The notes below the pieces were generated by a model. The model had not been told where the DNA came from. It did not search any database and was given only the letters and a program-made list of their open reading frames with translations. A program made the position numbers and the translations under genes. Shown here one piece after another: positions 56,267-64,000 of a stretch of 64,000 nt of DNA. Every line of letters starts with the position of its first letter. Position 1 is the stretch's first letter. The DNA is from Bacteroidales bacterium (GTDB lineage: Bacteria > Bacteroidota > Bacteroidia > Bacteroidales > VadinHA17): the NCBI GenBank assembly GCA_016715075.1, contig JADKBK010000006.1:62001-126000 (forward strand), in the 5' to 3' direction.

Positions 56267-58087
56267 ATGAAAAATTTAAGGGTGCTGATTCGGTACCTTG
56301 CACCATATAAGTGGGCGGCTGTCCGTAATATTCTTTATAACCTTTTGAGTGCACTTTTTGCACTGCTCTCCTTTACTCTGGTAATTCCTTTCCTGAAGAT
56401 CCTTTTTAACAGAGTGGAGACAGTCAGCCATCCCGGAGATTTTGAGATGTCTTTAAGTTACTTCTCCGATTTCGGAAGGTATTATCTTTCTGATTTCATT
56501 GCGGTAAACGGGCAATCAGGTGCTTTGATACTGGTGGTTATTATCGTTATAGTGGCGAGCCTTTTTAAAAACGGTTTTATTTTTCTGGCCTACAGCAGCA
56601 TGTCGTTTATCAGGGCCAGTACTGTGCGGGATATCAGAAGGAACCTGTATCATAAATTATTAAGACTTCCATTGTCATTTTTTACGGAAGCAAGGAAGGG
56701 CGACGTAATGACAAGGATCTCAAATGATGTCCAGGAAATTGAAGTCTCGGTAATGGCTTCACTTAATATCTTCTTTAAGGATCCTATGTACATTATAATC
56801 TATGTGATTTATCTGTTTGTCAGCAGCTTTGAATTAACTCTTTTTGCCCTGGCCCTGTTACCCATCAGCGGGTGGCTTATTGGACGGGCAAGCCGGACCT
56901 TGAGGTCATCTGCATTTTTAAGCCAGCAGTATCTTGGCAGACTTCTTTCAGTAGTTGAGGAGACTCTCACAGGGTTACGGATTGTAAAGGGTTTCAATGC
57001 CGAGGAAAAGATGAAGGTACAGTTTGCCGAATCCAATGACAGGTATTCCAAAGTTTTTAAGCGAGTGATAAGGAAAGCCTATCTTGCAACTCCATTGAGC
57101 GAATTCCTCGGAACGATAGTTGTAATGGTACTTATGTATGTCGGTGGCAAGCTTGTTCTGAACGATTCCAGTAGTATGACCCCGGATAAGCTGATTGCCT
57201 ACCTGATTATATTTTCCCAGATAATACCTCCTGCCAAAAGCATAACCACCGGTATGTTTGCTATTCAGAAAGGCATGGCCTCTATTGACAGGGTGGACCA
57301 TATTCTCAATGCTGAAGAGAAAATTATTGAGAAAGAGAATGCTATTGCAATCGACGGCTTCAATGAGACTATTGAATTTCGGGGAGTCTGGTATGCATAT
57401 AACAGTGAACCGGTACTCCGTGATGTAAGCCTTAAGATAAAAAAAGGACAGACAGTAGCAATTGTTGGAAAATCAGGAGCGGGCAAATCAACACTTGCCG
57501 ACCTTCTTCCCCGGTTTATGGATGTTGATCAGGGAAGTATCCTTATTGACGGGTTGGATATCCGCGATCTTAAGGTCAGGAATCTCCGTTACCTGATGGG
57601 TATTGTAAGCCAGCAACCATTGTTGTTCAATACCTCCTTCAAACAAAACATAGCATTCGGTGTCGAAAACTTTAATATGGAACAGATCGAATATGCAGCC
57701 AGGATTGCCAATGCCCACGAATTCATCATTGAAACTGAAGATGGATATGAGAACCTTGTAGGGGAATCGGGCAATAAGCTCAGTGGCGGGCAGCGGCAGC
57801 GGATCAGCATAGCGAGAGCGATAATGGCTAATCCCCCCATACTTATCCTTGATGAGGCAACTTCGGCACTCGACACCGAATCTGAAAGGCTGGTGCAGGA
57901 TGCAATAATTAAACTTATGAAAAGCAGGACATCCATAGTTATAGCACACAGGCTTTCCACAATACTACATGCTGATCTTATCGTTGTTATGGATGAAGGG
58001 AGAATTGTCGAAACCGGAACTCATGCCGAACTGATGGAAAAAGAAGACGGATTCTACAAAAAACTTCATAGTTTTCAGGCTATCTAG
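56267..58087 (+). CDS. MsbA-like ABC exporter (half transporter)
   Basis: 606 residues: six membrane segments (residues 1-330), then the ATPase with Walker A GKSGAGKST, Q-loop VSQQPLLF, signature LSGGQRQR, Walker B ILILDEATSALD and the switch His in IAHRLST. Lipid or lipid-A flipping by an MsbA-like homodimer is most likely; the substrate is inferred from family resemblance. Confidence 0.92.
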   Translation: MKNLRVLIRYLAPYKWAAVRNILYNLLSALFALLSFTLVIPFLKILFNRVETVSHPGDFEMSLSYFSDFGRYYLSDFIAVNGQSGALILVVIIVIVASLFKNGFIFLAYSSMSFIRASTVRDIRRNLYHKLLRLPLSFFTEARKGDVMTRISNDVQEIEVSVMASLNIFFKDPMYIIIYVIYLFVSSFELTLFALALLPISGWLIGRASRTLRSSAFLSQQYLGRLLSVVEETLTGLRIVKGFNAEEKMKVQFAESNDRYSKVFKRVIRKAYLATPLSEFLGTIVVMVLMYVGGKLVLNDSSSMTPDKLIAYLIIFSQIIPPAKSITTGMFAIQKGMASIDRVDHILNAEEKIIEKENAIAIDGFNETIEFRGVWYAYNSEPVLRDVSLKIKKGQTVAIVGKSGAGKSTLADLLPRFMDVDQGSILIDGLDIRDLKVRNLRYLMGIVSQQPLLFNTSFKQNIAFGVENFNMEQIEYAARIANAHEFIIETEDGYENLVGESGNKLSGGQRQRISIARAIMANPPILILDEATSALDTESERLVQDAIIKLMKSRTSIVIAHRLSTILHADLIVVMDEGRIVETGTHAELMEKEDGFYKKLHSFQAI

Positions 58088-58099
58088 AAAAAAAATAAT

Positions 58100-59914
58100 A
58101 TGCGTTACAAACTTAAGATTCTTATAATATTTGTTTTTATATCAGGTTCAAACCTGATGGGACAATCCGGGAAACATGCATTTTTCCTTACTTCGACCGA
58201 TTTTATCCTCGACGGTATGCCATTTCAGATTATCAGCGGAGAAATACATCCTGCAAGAATTCCTGCAGAGTACTGGAGGCATCGGGTGCAGATGGCAAAA
58301 GCTATGGGATGCAATACCATAGCTGCCTATATTTTCTGGAACTATCATGAATCGGAAGAGGGGAAGTATGATTTTACAACGGGCAATCATAATCTCCAGG
58401 AATTCTTTAAGATCGTTCAGGAAGAAGGGATGTGGCTTATTGTACGTCCGGGGCCATATGTCTGTGCTGAATGGGAGTTCGGGGGTATTCCTCCGTACCT
58501 TCTTCGTATTCCCGACATTAAATTAAGATGCATGGATCCAAGGTATATGACTGCTGCGGAAAGGTATATTTCAAAGCTGGCTGAAGAGATCAAGCCATTT
58601 ATGGTTACCAGGGGAGGTCCAATACTCATGATGCAGATTGAAAACGAATATGGCAGCTTCGGAAATGACAGGAATTACATGCATCGTCTGAAAGAGGTAT
58701 GGAAAGCGTCGGGTGTTGATATTGCAACATTCACCGGTGATGGCCCTACGGAATATATGCTTGAAGCCGGTTCTCTTGAGGGAAGTGCAGTAGGCCTCGA
58801 TCCAGGAAGTTCACAGGCTGATTTTGACCTTGGAGCCAAAATGAATCCTGGAGTTCCTGTTTTCAGCAGTGAAACGTACCCTGGCTGGCTTACACACTGG
58901 GGAGAAGAATGGATCAGACCTGATACTACACAGTTGTTGAAAGACGTGAAATTCCTTATGGATAATAGGAAATCATTTAATCTCTACGTCTTGCACGGGG
59001 GGACCAATTTTGGTTTTACGGCGGGTGCAAATTCGGGTGGAAAAGGGTATGAGCCTGATGTTACAAGCTATGATTATGACGCCCCAGTAACAGAACAAGG
59101 GCAGATCACACCAAAATATCTTGCTCTCAGAAAACTTATCGGTTCATATCTTCCCAAAGGGAAAAAACTACCTCCAATTCCTGAGCCTGTTCCGGCAATG
59201 GAAATTGCTCCTATCGGATTGCAGCCATTTGCAAGTGTCTGGGATAAACTTCCTCAGCCGGTAATGACTGTCCAGCCAAAGCCAATGGAGGCATTCGGCC
59301 AGGATTATGGATTTATTCTCTACAGTACTGAACTTATAGGACACAAATCAGGAAAGCTTGTTGTTACCGACATACACGATTATGCAACTGTTTTCCTTAA
59401 CGGGGTTTATATCGGTAAACTCGACAGGAGGGAAGGGATAAATTCAATTGAGATCCCTGCAAGCAATGTTAAGAATCCGGTTCTTGAAATCCTGGTTGAG
59501 GCAATGGGTCGTATAAATTTTGCACAGTACATGATCGACCGAAAGGGAATTACCGACAGAGTGACACTGAACGGAATGACTCTCATGAACTGGAAGGTCT
59601 ATAATCTTCCTATGGATAAGAAATATGTGTATGATCTCAGATCTTCAGGTACAACACTCAAAAAACCAGGCATATTCTTCAGAGGCACCTTTTTCATCCA
59701 AAAAGGAGGTGATACCTATTTTGATGTCATCAACTACACAAAAGGTGTGGTCTGGATAAATGGCCATAACCTGGGCAGGTACTGGAATATTGGTCCCCAG
59801 GTTAGGCTTTACTGCCCTTCATCATGGTTATATGAGGGCGCGAATGAGATCCTGATCTTCGACCTTCATCTGACAGAACCAAAGCCGGTTCTTGGAATGA
59901 AAACCCTGCAGTAA
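58100..59914 (+). CDS. GH35 beta-galactosidase
   Basis: 604 residues with a signal peptide ending near NLMGQ. The catalytic pair is seen: acid/base Glu in MMQIENEYGSFG (about residue 177) and nucleophile Glu in FSSETYPGWLTHWGE (about 255). HPARIPAEYWRHRVQMAKAMGCNTI, near the start, is the family signature. C-terminal jelly-roll domains follow, including ARYWNIGPQ-type ending. Exported beta-galactosidase acting on glycans. 12 bases after the exporter gene. Confidence 0.92.
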   Translation: MRYKLKILIIFVFISGSNLMGQSGKHAFFLTSTDFILDGMPFQIISGEIHPARIPAEYWRHRVQMAKAMGCNTIAAYIFWNYHESEEGKYDFTTGNHNLQEFFKIVQEEGMWLIVRPGPYVCAEWEFGGIPPYLLRIPDIKLRCMDPRYMTAAERYISKLAEEIKPFMVTRGGPILMMQIENEYGSFGNDRNYMHRLKEVWKASGVDIATFTGDGPTEYMLEAGSLEGSAVGLDPGSSQADFDLGAKMNPGVPVFSSETYPGWLTHWGEEWIRPDTTQLLKDVKFLMDNRKSFNLYVLHGGTNFGFTAGANSGGKGYEPDVTSYDYDAPVTEQGQITPKYLALRKLIGSYLPKGKKLPPIPEPVPAMEIAPIGLQPFASVWDKLPQPVMTVQPKPMEAFGQDYGFILYSTELIGHKSGKLVVTDIHDYATVFLNGVYIGKLDRREGINSIEIPASNVKNPVLEILVEAMGRINFAQYMIDRKGITDRVTLNGMTLMNWKVYNLPMDKKYVYDLRSSGTTLKKPGIFFRGTFFIQKGGDTYFDVINYTKGVVWINGHNLGRYWNIGPQVRLYCPSSWLYEGANEILIFDLHLTEPKPVLGMKTLQ

Positions 59915-59935
59915 GAAAATCACATCGCTGGGTTT

Positions 59936-60979
59936 TCAGATTTGCCTTTCAGGTAACAGTGATCTTAGGATATACATTTCCAGTTCCTCATAGTCACGTC
60001 TGTCAGTGCAATCTGCTATGAATTTTTCATCAATATCCCTCGATATTTCCAGAAGGCGCAGAAACATCTCCCTGCTGTTGCTAAGGTGTCTTGTAGCTGA
60101 GTCGTCTTTCTGGCTCCTCATGGCTTTTACATCCAGGCCAACCCATTCTCCGTTTTTTCCATAATCATGCTTATCAAGAATACGTACCTGGTTGAATGCC
60201 CTGCGAATGTCAACAGATCCGAAAGTCTTGTCCTGATCGAATTTCAAGCCATTTTGATCATTCAGGTGGACTGTCCATAGTTTATTGAATGACATTGCAA
60301 AGCCCATTTCATCAGATGGATCCAGACCGGCAAGAATGGCATGAGCGCTTTCAATATTCACACCCACTCTTTTAGGATCGGAACAGAGCAGTGCTAACGC
60401 CACTGCATGTCCCGTTGTTGGTATATAAGTATGATCCATCGGCTCATTCGGCTTTGGTTCAACACATACCCTTATGGCAGGATCATATTCCAGCATCTGA
60501 TTGATGGAATCTACTATTCTCTCAGTGGCTACCTTACTGTCTTTTGATTCGCGTATATAGGTGCCTTCCCTTGCCAGCCAGAGCACCAGCAGATCTGTTC
60601 CCAGAGCTTGTGCAATATCTATGGCGCGTTTACTCCTGTCGTTAGCATATTTTCTGCAAGAGGGATCATTTGAAGTATAACCTCCGTCAATGGTTCTCTC
60701 ATCTTCCCATAACCTGGGAGCGACAAATTCAGCAATCAGTCCATGATCATCTAGTATTTTTTTGAGCTCTTTCGCCCTTGCTGATATCTGTTGAGGAGTG
60801 AGATCATTCATTTCAGGCACAGCATCATCATCATGAAACTGCACTCCGTCAAATCCCAGCTTTTTGTAAAGCGGAAGCTTATTTGTGAAACTTAGTGATT
60901 TGCGCACTGAGGGACCAAAAGGATCGGCACCTTCATGTATGTTCCACGGCCCGAAGGTAAATCTGAAAATTCCTGCCAT
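59936..60979 (-). CDS. Xylose isomerase-like sugar isomerase
   Basis: 347 residues of the TIM-barrel isomerase family; the actinobacterial-type XylA pattern is seen in VQFHDDDAVPE and VEPKPNEPMDHTYIPTTGHA, and the metal-binding HLND near the end. Shorter than classical XylA (about 388), and cytoplasmic without a signal. Xylose or glucose isomerisation is likely but a related aldose is possible. Confidence 0.85.
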   Translation of the reverse strand: MAGIFRFTFGPWNIHEGADPFGPSVRKSLSFTNKLPLYKKLGFDGVQFHDDDAVPEMNDLTPQQISARAKELKKILDDHGLIAEFVAPRLWEDERTIDGGYTSNDPSCRKYANDRSKRAIDIAQALGTDLLVLWLAREGTYIRESKDSKVATERIVDSINQMLEYDPAIRVCVEPKPNEPMDHTYIPTTGHAVALALLCSDPKRVGVNIESAHAILAGLDPSDEMGFAMSFNKLWTVHLNDQNGLKFDQDKTFGSVDIRRAFNQVRILDKHDYGKNGEWVGLDVKAMRSQKDDSATRHLSNSREMFLRLLEISRDIDEKFIADCTDRRDYEELEMYILRSLLPERQI

Positions 60980-61017
60980 ATTTTTATTTTTTTTAGGTTA
61001 TTTAAATTTTTACCGCT

Positions 61018-62515
61018 CTATACTTTAGATACCGGATTATTCCATTTAAGAGTTGTTATTGAATGTTTCTTCAGTTTCTGGACTGCCATCCTTCCTTTCC
61101 ATACAATTTTGCAGTCAGTCTCATCTCCATTGTTGATTATATTCAGCACTATACTGCCATCCGGATTCTGAAATCCTGCAAAATTCAGCTGCTGTGATCC
61201 TCCGGCAGAATTTACGCGATATGCCCCAGGTTTTATGAATTTGCTGAAGTGACCAAGGTAATAATATAAACCTGTGTAGGTAACTTTTTTTGTCTCACGT
61301 TCTATTATGACTACAGGATGCTGCTGATTCGGATCAGGATCGCCGTGAGGCACTGAAATCAGCCACGGGCCTCCGTTCTGGTCAAGGATCATATTCCAGT
61401 AGATCCATCCCGAAATCCAGTTCTTCATATCATTCATTATCATATTGCCCCAGAACTCGCCATCCGAAAATTCATATACAGGTGACTTCGCCGGACCTCC
61501 CGGAGGAAAGAGAGTTCCTGTGACATAACATACTTCTGTCATCCATATGGGAAGGTCAGGAAATTTGTTATGCAACTCCGCGACTGTAGAAAATTTGTCC
61601 CAGTCGTAACCATGGACGGTCAGTGAATGAACATTCTTTTTGATGTCAGGATCACTGAGAACAGGCAGGGAATTTAGTTAATGCTTCCGGGCGGTTCGAT
61701 GTTTCCCCAAACTGGATTTTGGTTGAGAGACCATCAGCCTTTAACTGTGGGGCGACATAGTTTTTAATCAGTTCACCTATTACACTGTAGGTCACATTCG
61801 AGTACCATGGATTATGGGCCTCATTAAATAAATTAAGGTAGTTTATTGTTATGCCCTGGTCTGCATAAGCCTTTATAAATCTCGAATAGTACTTTGCCAA
61901 TGCCCTGTAGTATTCCGGCTTTATGTGTTTCTCTCCATCCTTTAGACTAAAGTACATCCAGTCAGGCGCAAAATCCATAGGAGATTCAATTTCAAACTTT
62001 CCGAATCTTGCAGCCGCTTTTATGAATGCCACAAGTCCATCCGGTCCAAGATCACGTTCTATACTGAAATGCGTCATTGCAGTATCTCCGGGAGTATCAT
62101 TAAAGGTATACCAGGGTCCTGCAGAGGCAAAGTCGCATGCAGTGATCGGGGATTTCATCAGAGTGTACCCTGAGCCAGCTTCAGGATCAAAGAGATTTCG
62201 CAGAACGCTGTCTTTTGATTCGGTATTCAGAGAGTTTAGACAAATCATTCCAGCCTCATTGAATGTGGCGCCAAAGCCATCTATCCTTTGGAAGCGGGAG
62301 GCTGTGTCAATTTCAATAACAGGCATATCAGATTCTGTTTTCTCTGTAAAAGATAACCCGGGCAGCTTAGTCAGCCTGTCTCCATCCTGGGATGAGGAAT
62401 AAACTGTAATATCAGGTTCTTTCTCTCTCTGGCACTGAATACTAAATAGCAGAGTGGCAGCGATAAACCCTGTAACTGCATAGCGTTTTAACTCAGAGGT
62501 GATTTTTTCTTTCAT
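61018..62515 (-). pseudogene. GH30 family glycosidase, lipoprotein (one frameshift)
   Basis: A lipoprotein signal (FSIQC) opens the N-terminal frame (61652-62515). It carries RIDGFGATFNEAG and the acid/base Glu in NLFNEAHN. The second frame (61018-61575) has the nucleophile Glu in WMTEVCYV and the C-terminal beta domain. Between them another frame reads SLPVLSDPDIKKNVHSLTVHGYDW, so a single-base error near 61672-61684 splits the gene. GH30 covers glucosylceramidases, beta-xylosidases and others; the substrate cannot be assigned. Confidence 0.85.
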
Positions 62516-62585
62516 ATTTCAAATTATTTTTGATAATTAACTGATTAGCTTGCCAGGCACTTTTTCCAGACAATTCCGGAAAATG

Positions 62586-63767
62586 TTACTTAATTTCCAG
62601 AATAGTACCCGCTATATGACGTGTTCCATTTTCTTTATTGAAATAGTAGGTAACCAATACCCTGTTGCCATCCATCAGAACAGGCCATGAATAACCGATA
62701 TCGGAATTCCCGCCATCCTCCCTTAGTACAATTTCCTGTGCAGTTGCAAAGTCGGTACACTCAGGATTAAGAATCCTGGCACGGATCCCAAAAGGTTTGT
62801 GCCTGTAGCCATAAGTCAAAAGCACGCGGTTATCAGGTAATCGTATCGCATTTAAAGGATGTCCCTGGAAGCCCATTGATTTCCATCCTGTAAAAGATTT
62901 TCCTCCGTCGGTTGACCTCGCAATACAAGCCATATCATCATAATCAGCAGTCCTCAGGAATGCTACAATGTCTCCTTTAGGAGTTTCATAGACTGATGTT
63001 TCATTGAAAGTTACTTTGGGATCTGCTGCAACAGGACATGAATATTTCCAGGTCATGCCTTTATCAGATGATATAAGGAGATGTGTTGAACTCCTGTCTG
63101 AAGTGTCACCTGCAGCCACAACCCATAGGATTCGTCCATCTGCTGCCTCATATAATGCTCCCCTGTTAAATGCAGGTATAGGGTCTCCAAGCGCATTAAA
63201 ATATATTTCAGGGGTGATATGCGGAGGGTAGAGCGGTCCCTGCCAGCTTTTGCCAAAGTCTGAAGACCGAAGAAGATATCCTCCGAGAAATATTGCTCCT
63301 CCGGCGTCAGCGTAGGGTTTTTTAAGATTGGGCAGACCATCTTCACGCACAAATGCCCATCCGTAACTGGTGCAAAGAAGTGTCCCATCGCGTAATTCCA
63401 GCAAACAGGGATCCTGTGATCCGCCAAATGGGTGAGCATAGATCAGTTGAGGTTCTGTTGTCCAGTTCTCTCCGTCTTTCGACTTCACACTCATGAGGTA
63501 GCTGTTCGGGTCAACATGGCTGGTGCCATTTTCTCCGAAAATTTTCCGGTCCGGAGCCCGCCTGAAGGCAACGAGGTAGTCACCTGACGGAAGTCTTACA
63601 ACAGATGGGAATGAAGAATAAAAGATGGGATCCTCATATATAATGATATCTTTTATTTTCCGTACACCCGGATCAGCTCCCGGAGGATCATGATCACCAC
63701 CCTTTGCGGTAAAGGAAGAAATAATACATGCTATTGTGATTAGTGAGTATAGTCTGAATATTTTCAT
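62586..63767 (-). CDS. Exported Asp-box (sialidase-like) protein
   Basis: About 393 residues, six-bladed propeller expected. Signal peptide MKIFRLYSLITIACIIS. Three Asp boxes are seen: SSDFGKSW, SSDKGMTW, STDGGKSF. The region aligned with the FRIP motif reads SSFPSVVRLPSGD, so the usual first catalytic Arg is absent. Classical sialidase activity is therefore doubtful. The longer start at 63785 overlaps the upstream stop as ATGA; I prefer 63767, where the signal peptide begins, but coupling makes 63785 possible. Confidence 0.8.
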   Translation of the reverse strand: MKIFRLYSLITIACIISSFTAKGGDHDPPGADPGVRKIKDIIIYEDPIFYSSFPSVVRLPSGDYLVAFRRAPDRKIFGENGTSHVDPNSYLMSVKSKDGENWTTEPQLIYAHPFGGSQDPCLLELRDGTLLCTSYGWAFVREDGLPNLKKPYADAGGAIFLGGYLLRSSDFGKSWQGPLYPPHITPEIYFNALGDPIPAFNRGALYEAADGRILWVVAAGDTSDRSSTHLLISSDKGMTWKYSCPVAADPKVTFNETSVYETPKGDIVAFLRTADYDDMACIARSTDGGKSFTGWKSMGFQGHPLNAIRLPDNRVLLTYGYRHKPFGIRARILNPECTDFATAQEIVLREDGGNSDIGYSWPVLMDGNRVLVTYYFNKENGTRHIAGTILEIK

Positions 63768-63781
63768 AGTATTAAAAATGA

Positions 63782-64000
63782 TCATCTTTTAACACGGGCA
63801 TTACCTTTCCAGATACTCCAGATCTGCTCTTCATCGGCAGGTTGTGCATAGTCTGTCATTGAAGTGGTGGCGAGTGCACCGCAGGCCCACCCGAATTCCA
63901 TCCATTTTGATGGATCCCATCCCTTCAGTATAGCATAGAGCATTCCACCCACAAAGCCATCACCGCCTCCAATCCTGTCGAGTACATATATCTCTCTGGG
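63782..64000 (-). CDS. PfkB-family sugar kinase, C-terminal part (runs off the right edge)
   Basis: The last 72 residues of a ribokinase-fold kinase: DRIGGGDGFVGGMLYAILKGW contains the catalytic loop (GGGD with the Asp base). The ending resembles 2-keto-3-deoxygluconate kinases (ATTSMTDYAQPADEEQIWSIW). The stop overlaps the alternative ATG of the sialidase-like gene, so they are in one operon. Confidence 0.85.
   Translation of the reverse strand, partial: PREIYVLDRIGGGDGFVGGMLYAILKGWDPSKWMEFGWACGALATTSMTDYAQPADEEQIWSIWKGNARVKR

Noticed and set aside
58100..63767. Ganglioside degradation set (sialidase, GH35 galactosidase, GH30 glucosylceramidase)
   Set aside because: The sialidase-like protein lacks the first catalytic Arg and GH30 substrate is undetermined; only the combination of names suggests it.

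Overview
The window looks like the chromosome of a Bacteroidota bacterium, most likely an anaerobic or facultative member of the Bacteroidales/Marinilabiliales type. The evidence is: A+T-rich DNA; repeated TAnnTTTG promoter -7 boxes; families typical of the phylum (DUF3127, MnmD, short PabB plus PabC, a CzcA pump fused to a TolC-like domain, HYC...CC small proteins); menaquinone synthesis by the futalosine route (MqnA); and a trimeric NADH-linked [FeFe] hydrogenase. There is no phage, no CRISPR array and no recognisable transposase.

Layout. 1-7.9 kb (minus strand): the N-terminus of purL, an M3 oligopeptidase, a YncE/phosphoesterase hybrid, a folding operon (FKBP, cyclophilin, DUF3127) and mnmD. 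8-15.4 kb (plus): a Tat-exported sugar isomerase-like protein, then a His-rich exported protein, a CzcA-TolC fusion and its adaptor (metal efflux system 1). 15.4-23.4 kb: pabB-pabC, a HAD phosphatase, transketolase, a LytTR/LytS-type two-component pair and a zinc-ribbon protein. 23.8-27.3 kb: hydCBA preceded by a Rex-like dyad. 27.4-33.4 kb: an unknown gene between palindromic repeats, tRNA-Lys, a flavodoxin-like reductase, a SNF2 helicase and dinB. 33.5-51 kb (minus): a large sulfur and metal island with cysK, cysE, metY, a LuxR-type regulator, a metB-like gene, larE, Cu/Ag-type efflux system 2 (HMA protein, CusA, TolC, CusB), a HYC/CC protein and the sulfate assimilation genes DUF2061-cysH-cysD-cysN. 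51-58 kb: a PLP decarboxylase overlapping an HD-domain gene, a small HTH protein, mqnA, purB and an MsbA-like exporter. 58-64 kb: carbohydrate genes (GH35, xylose-isomerase-like, GH30, Asp-box sialidase-like, PfkB-type sugar kinase running off the edge).

How the genes fit together. Sulfate is activated by CysDN and reduced by a CysH that carries the Cys pattern of an iron-sulfur APS reductase. Sulfide then enters cysteine (CysE, CysK) and homocysteine (MetY, MetB-like). Two heavy-metal RND systems of different metal classes are present; the second lies directly upstream of larE and close to the sulfur genes. The hydrogenase has a short HydB without the extra iron-sulfur domains of bifurcating enzymes, which suggests NADH-dependent H2 turnover.

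Quality warning. At least twelve genes are interrupted by single-base frameshifts, several inside homopolymer runs, while the protein similarity continues in another frame. This is more easily explained by uncorrected read errors than by gene decay. Such genes are given below over their full reconstructed span.
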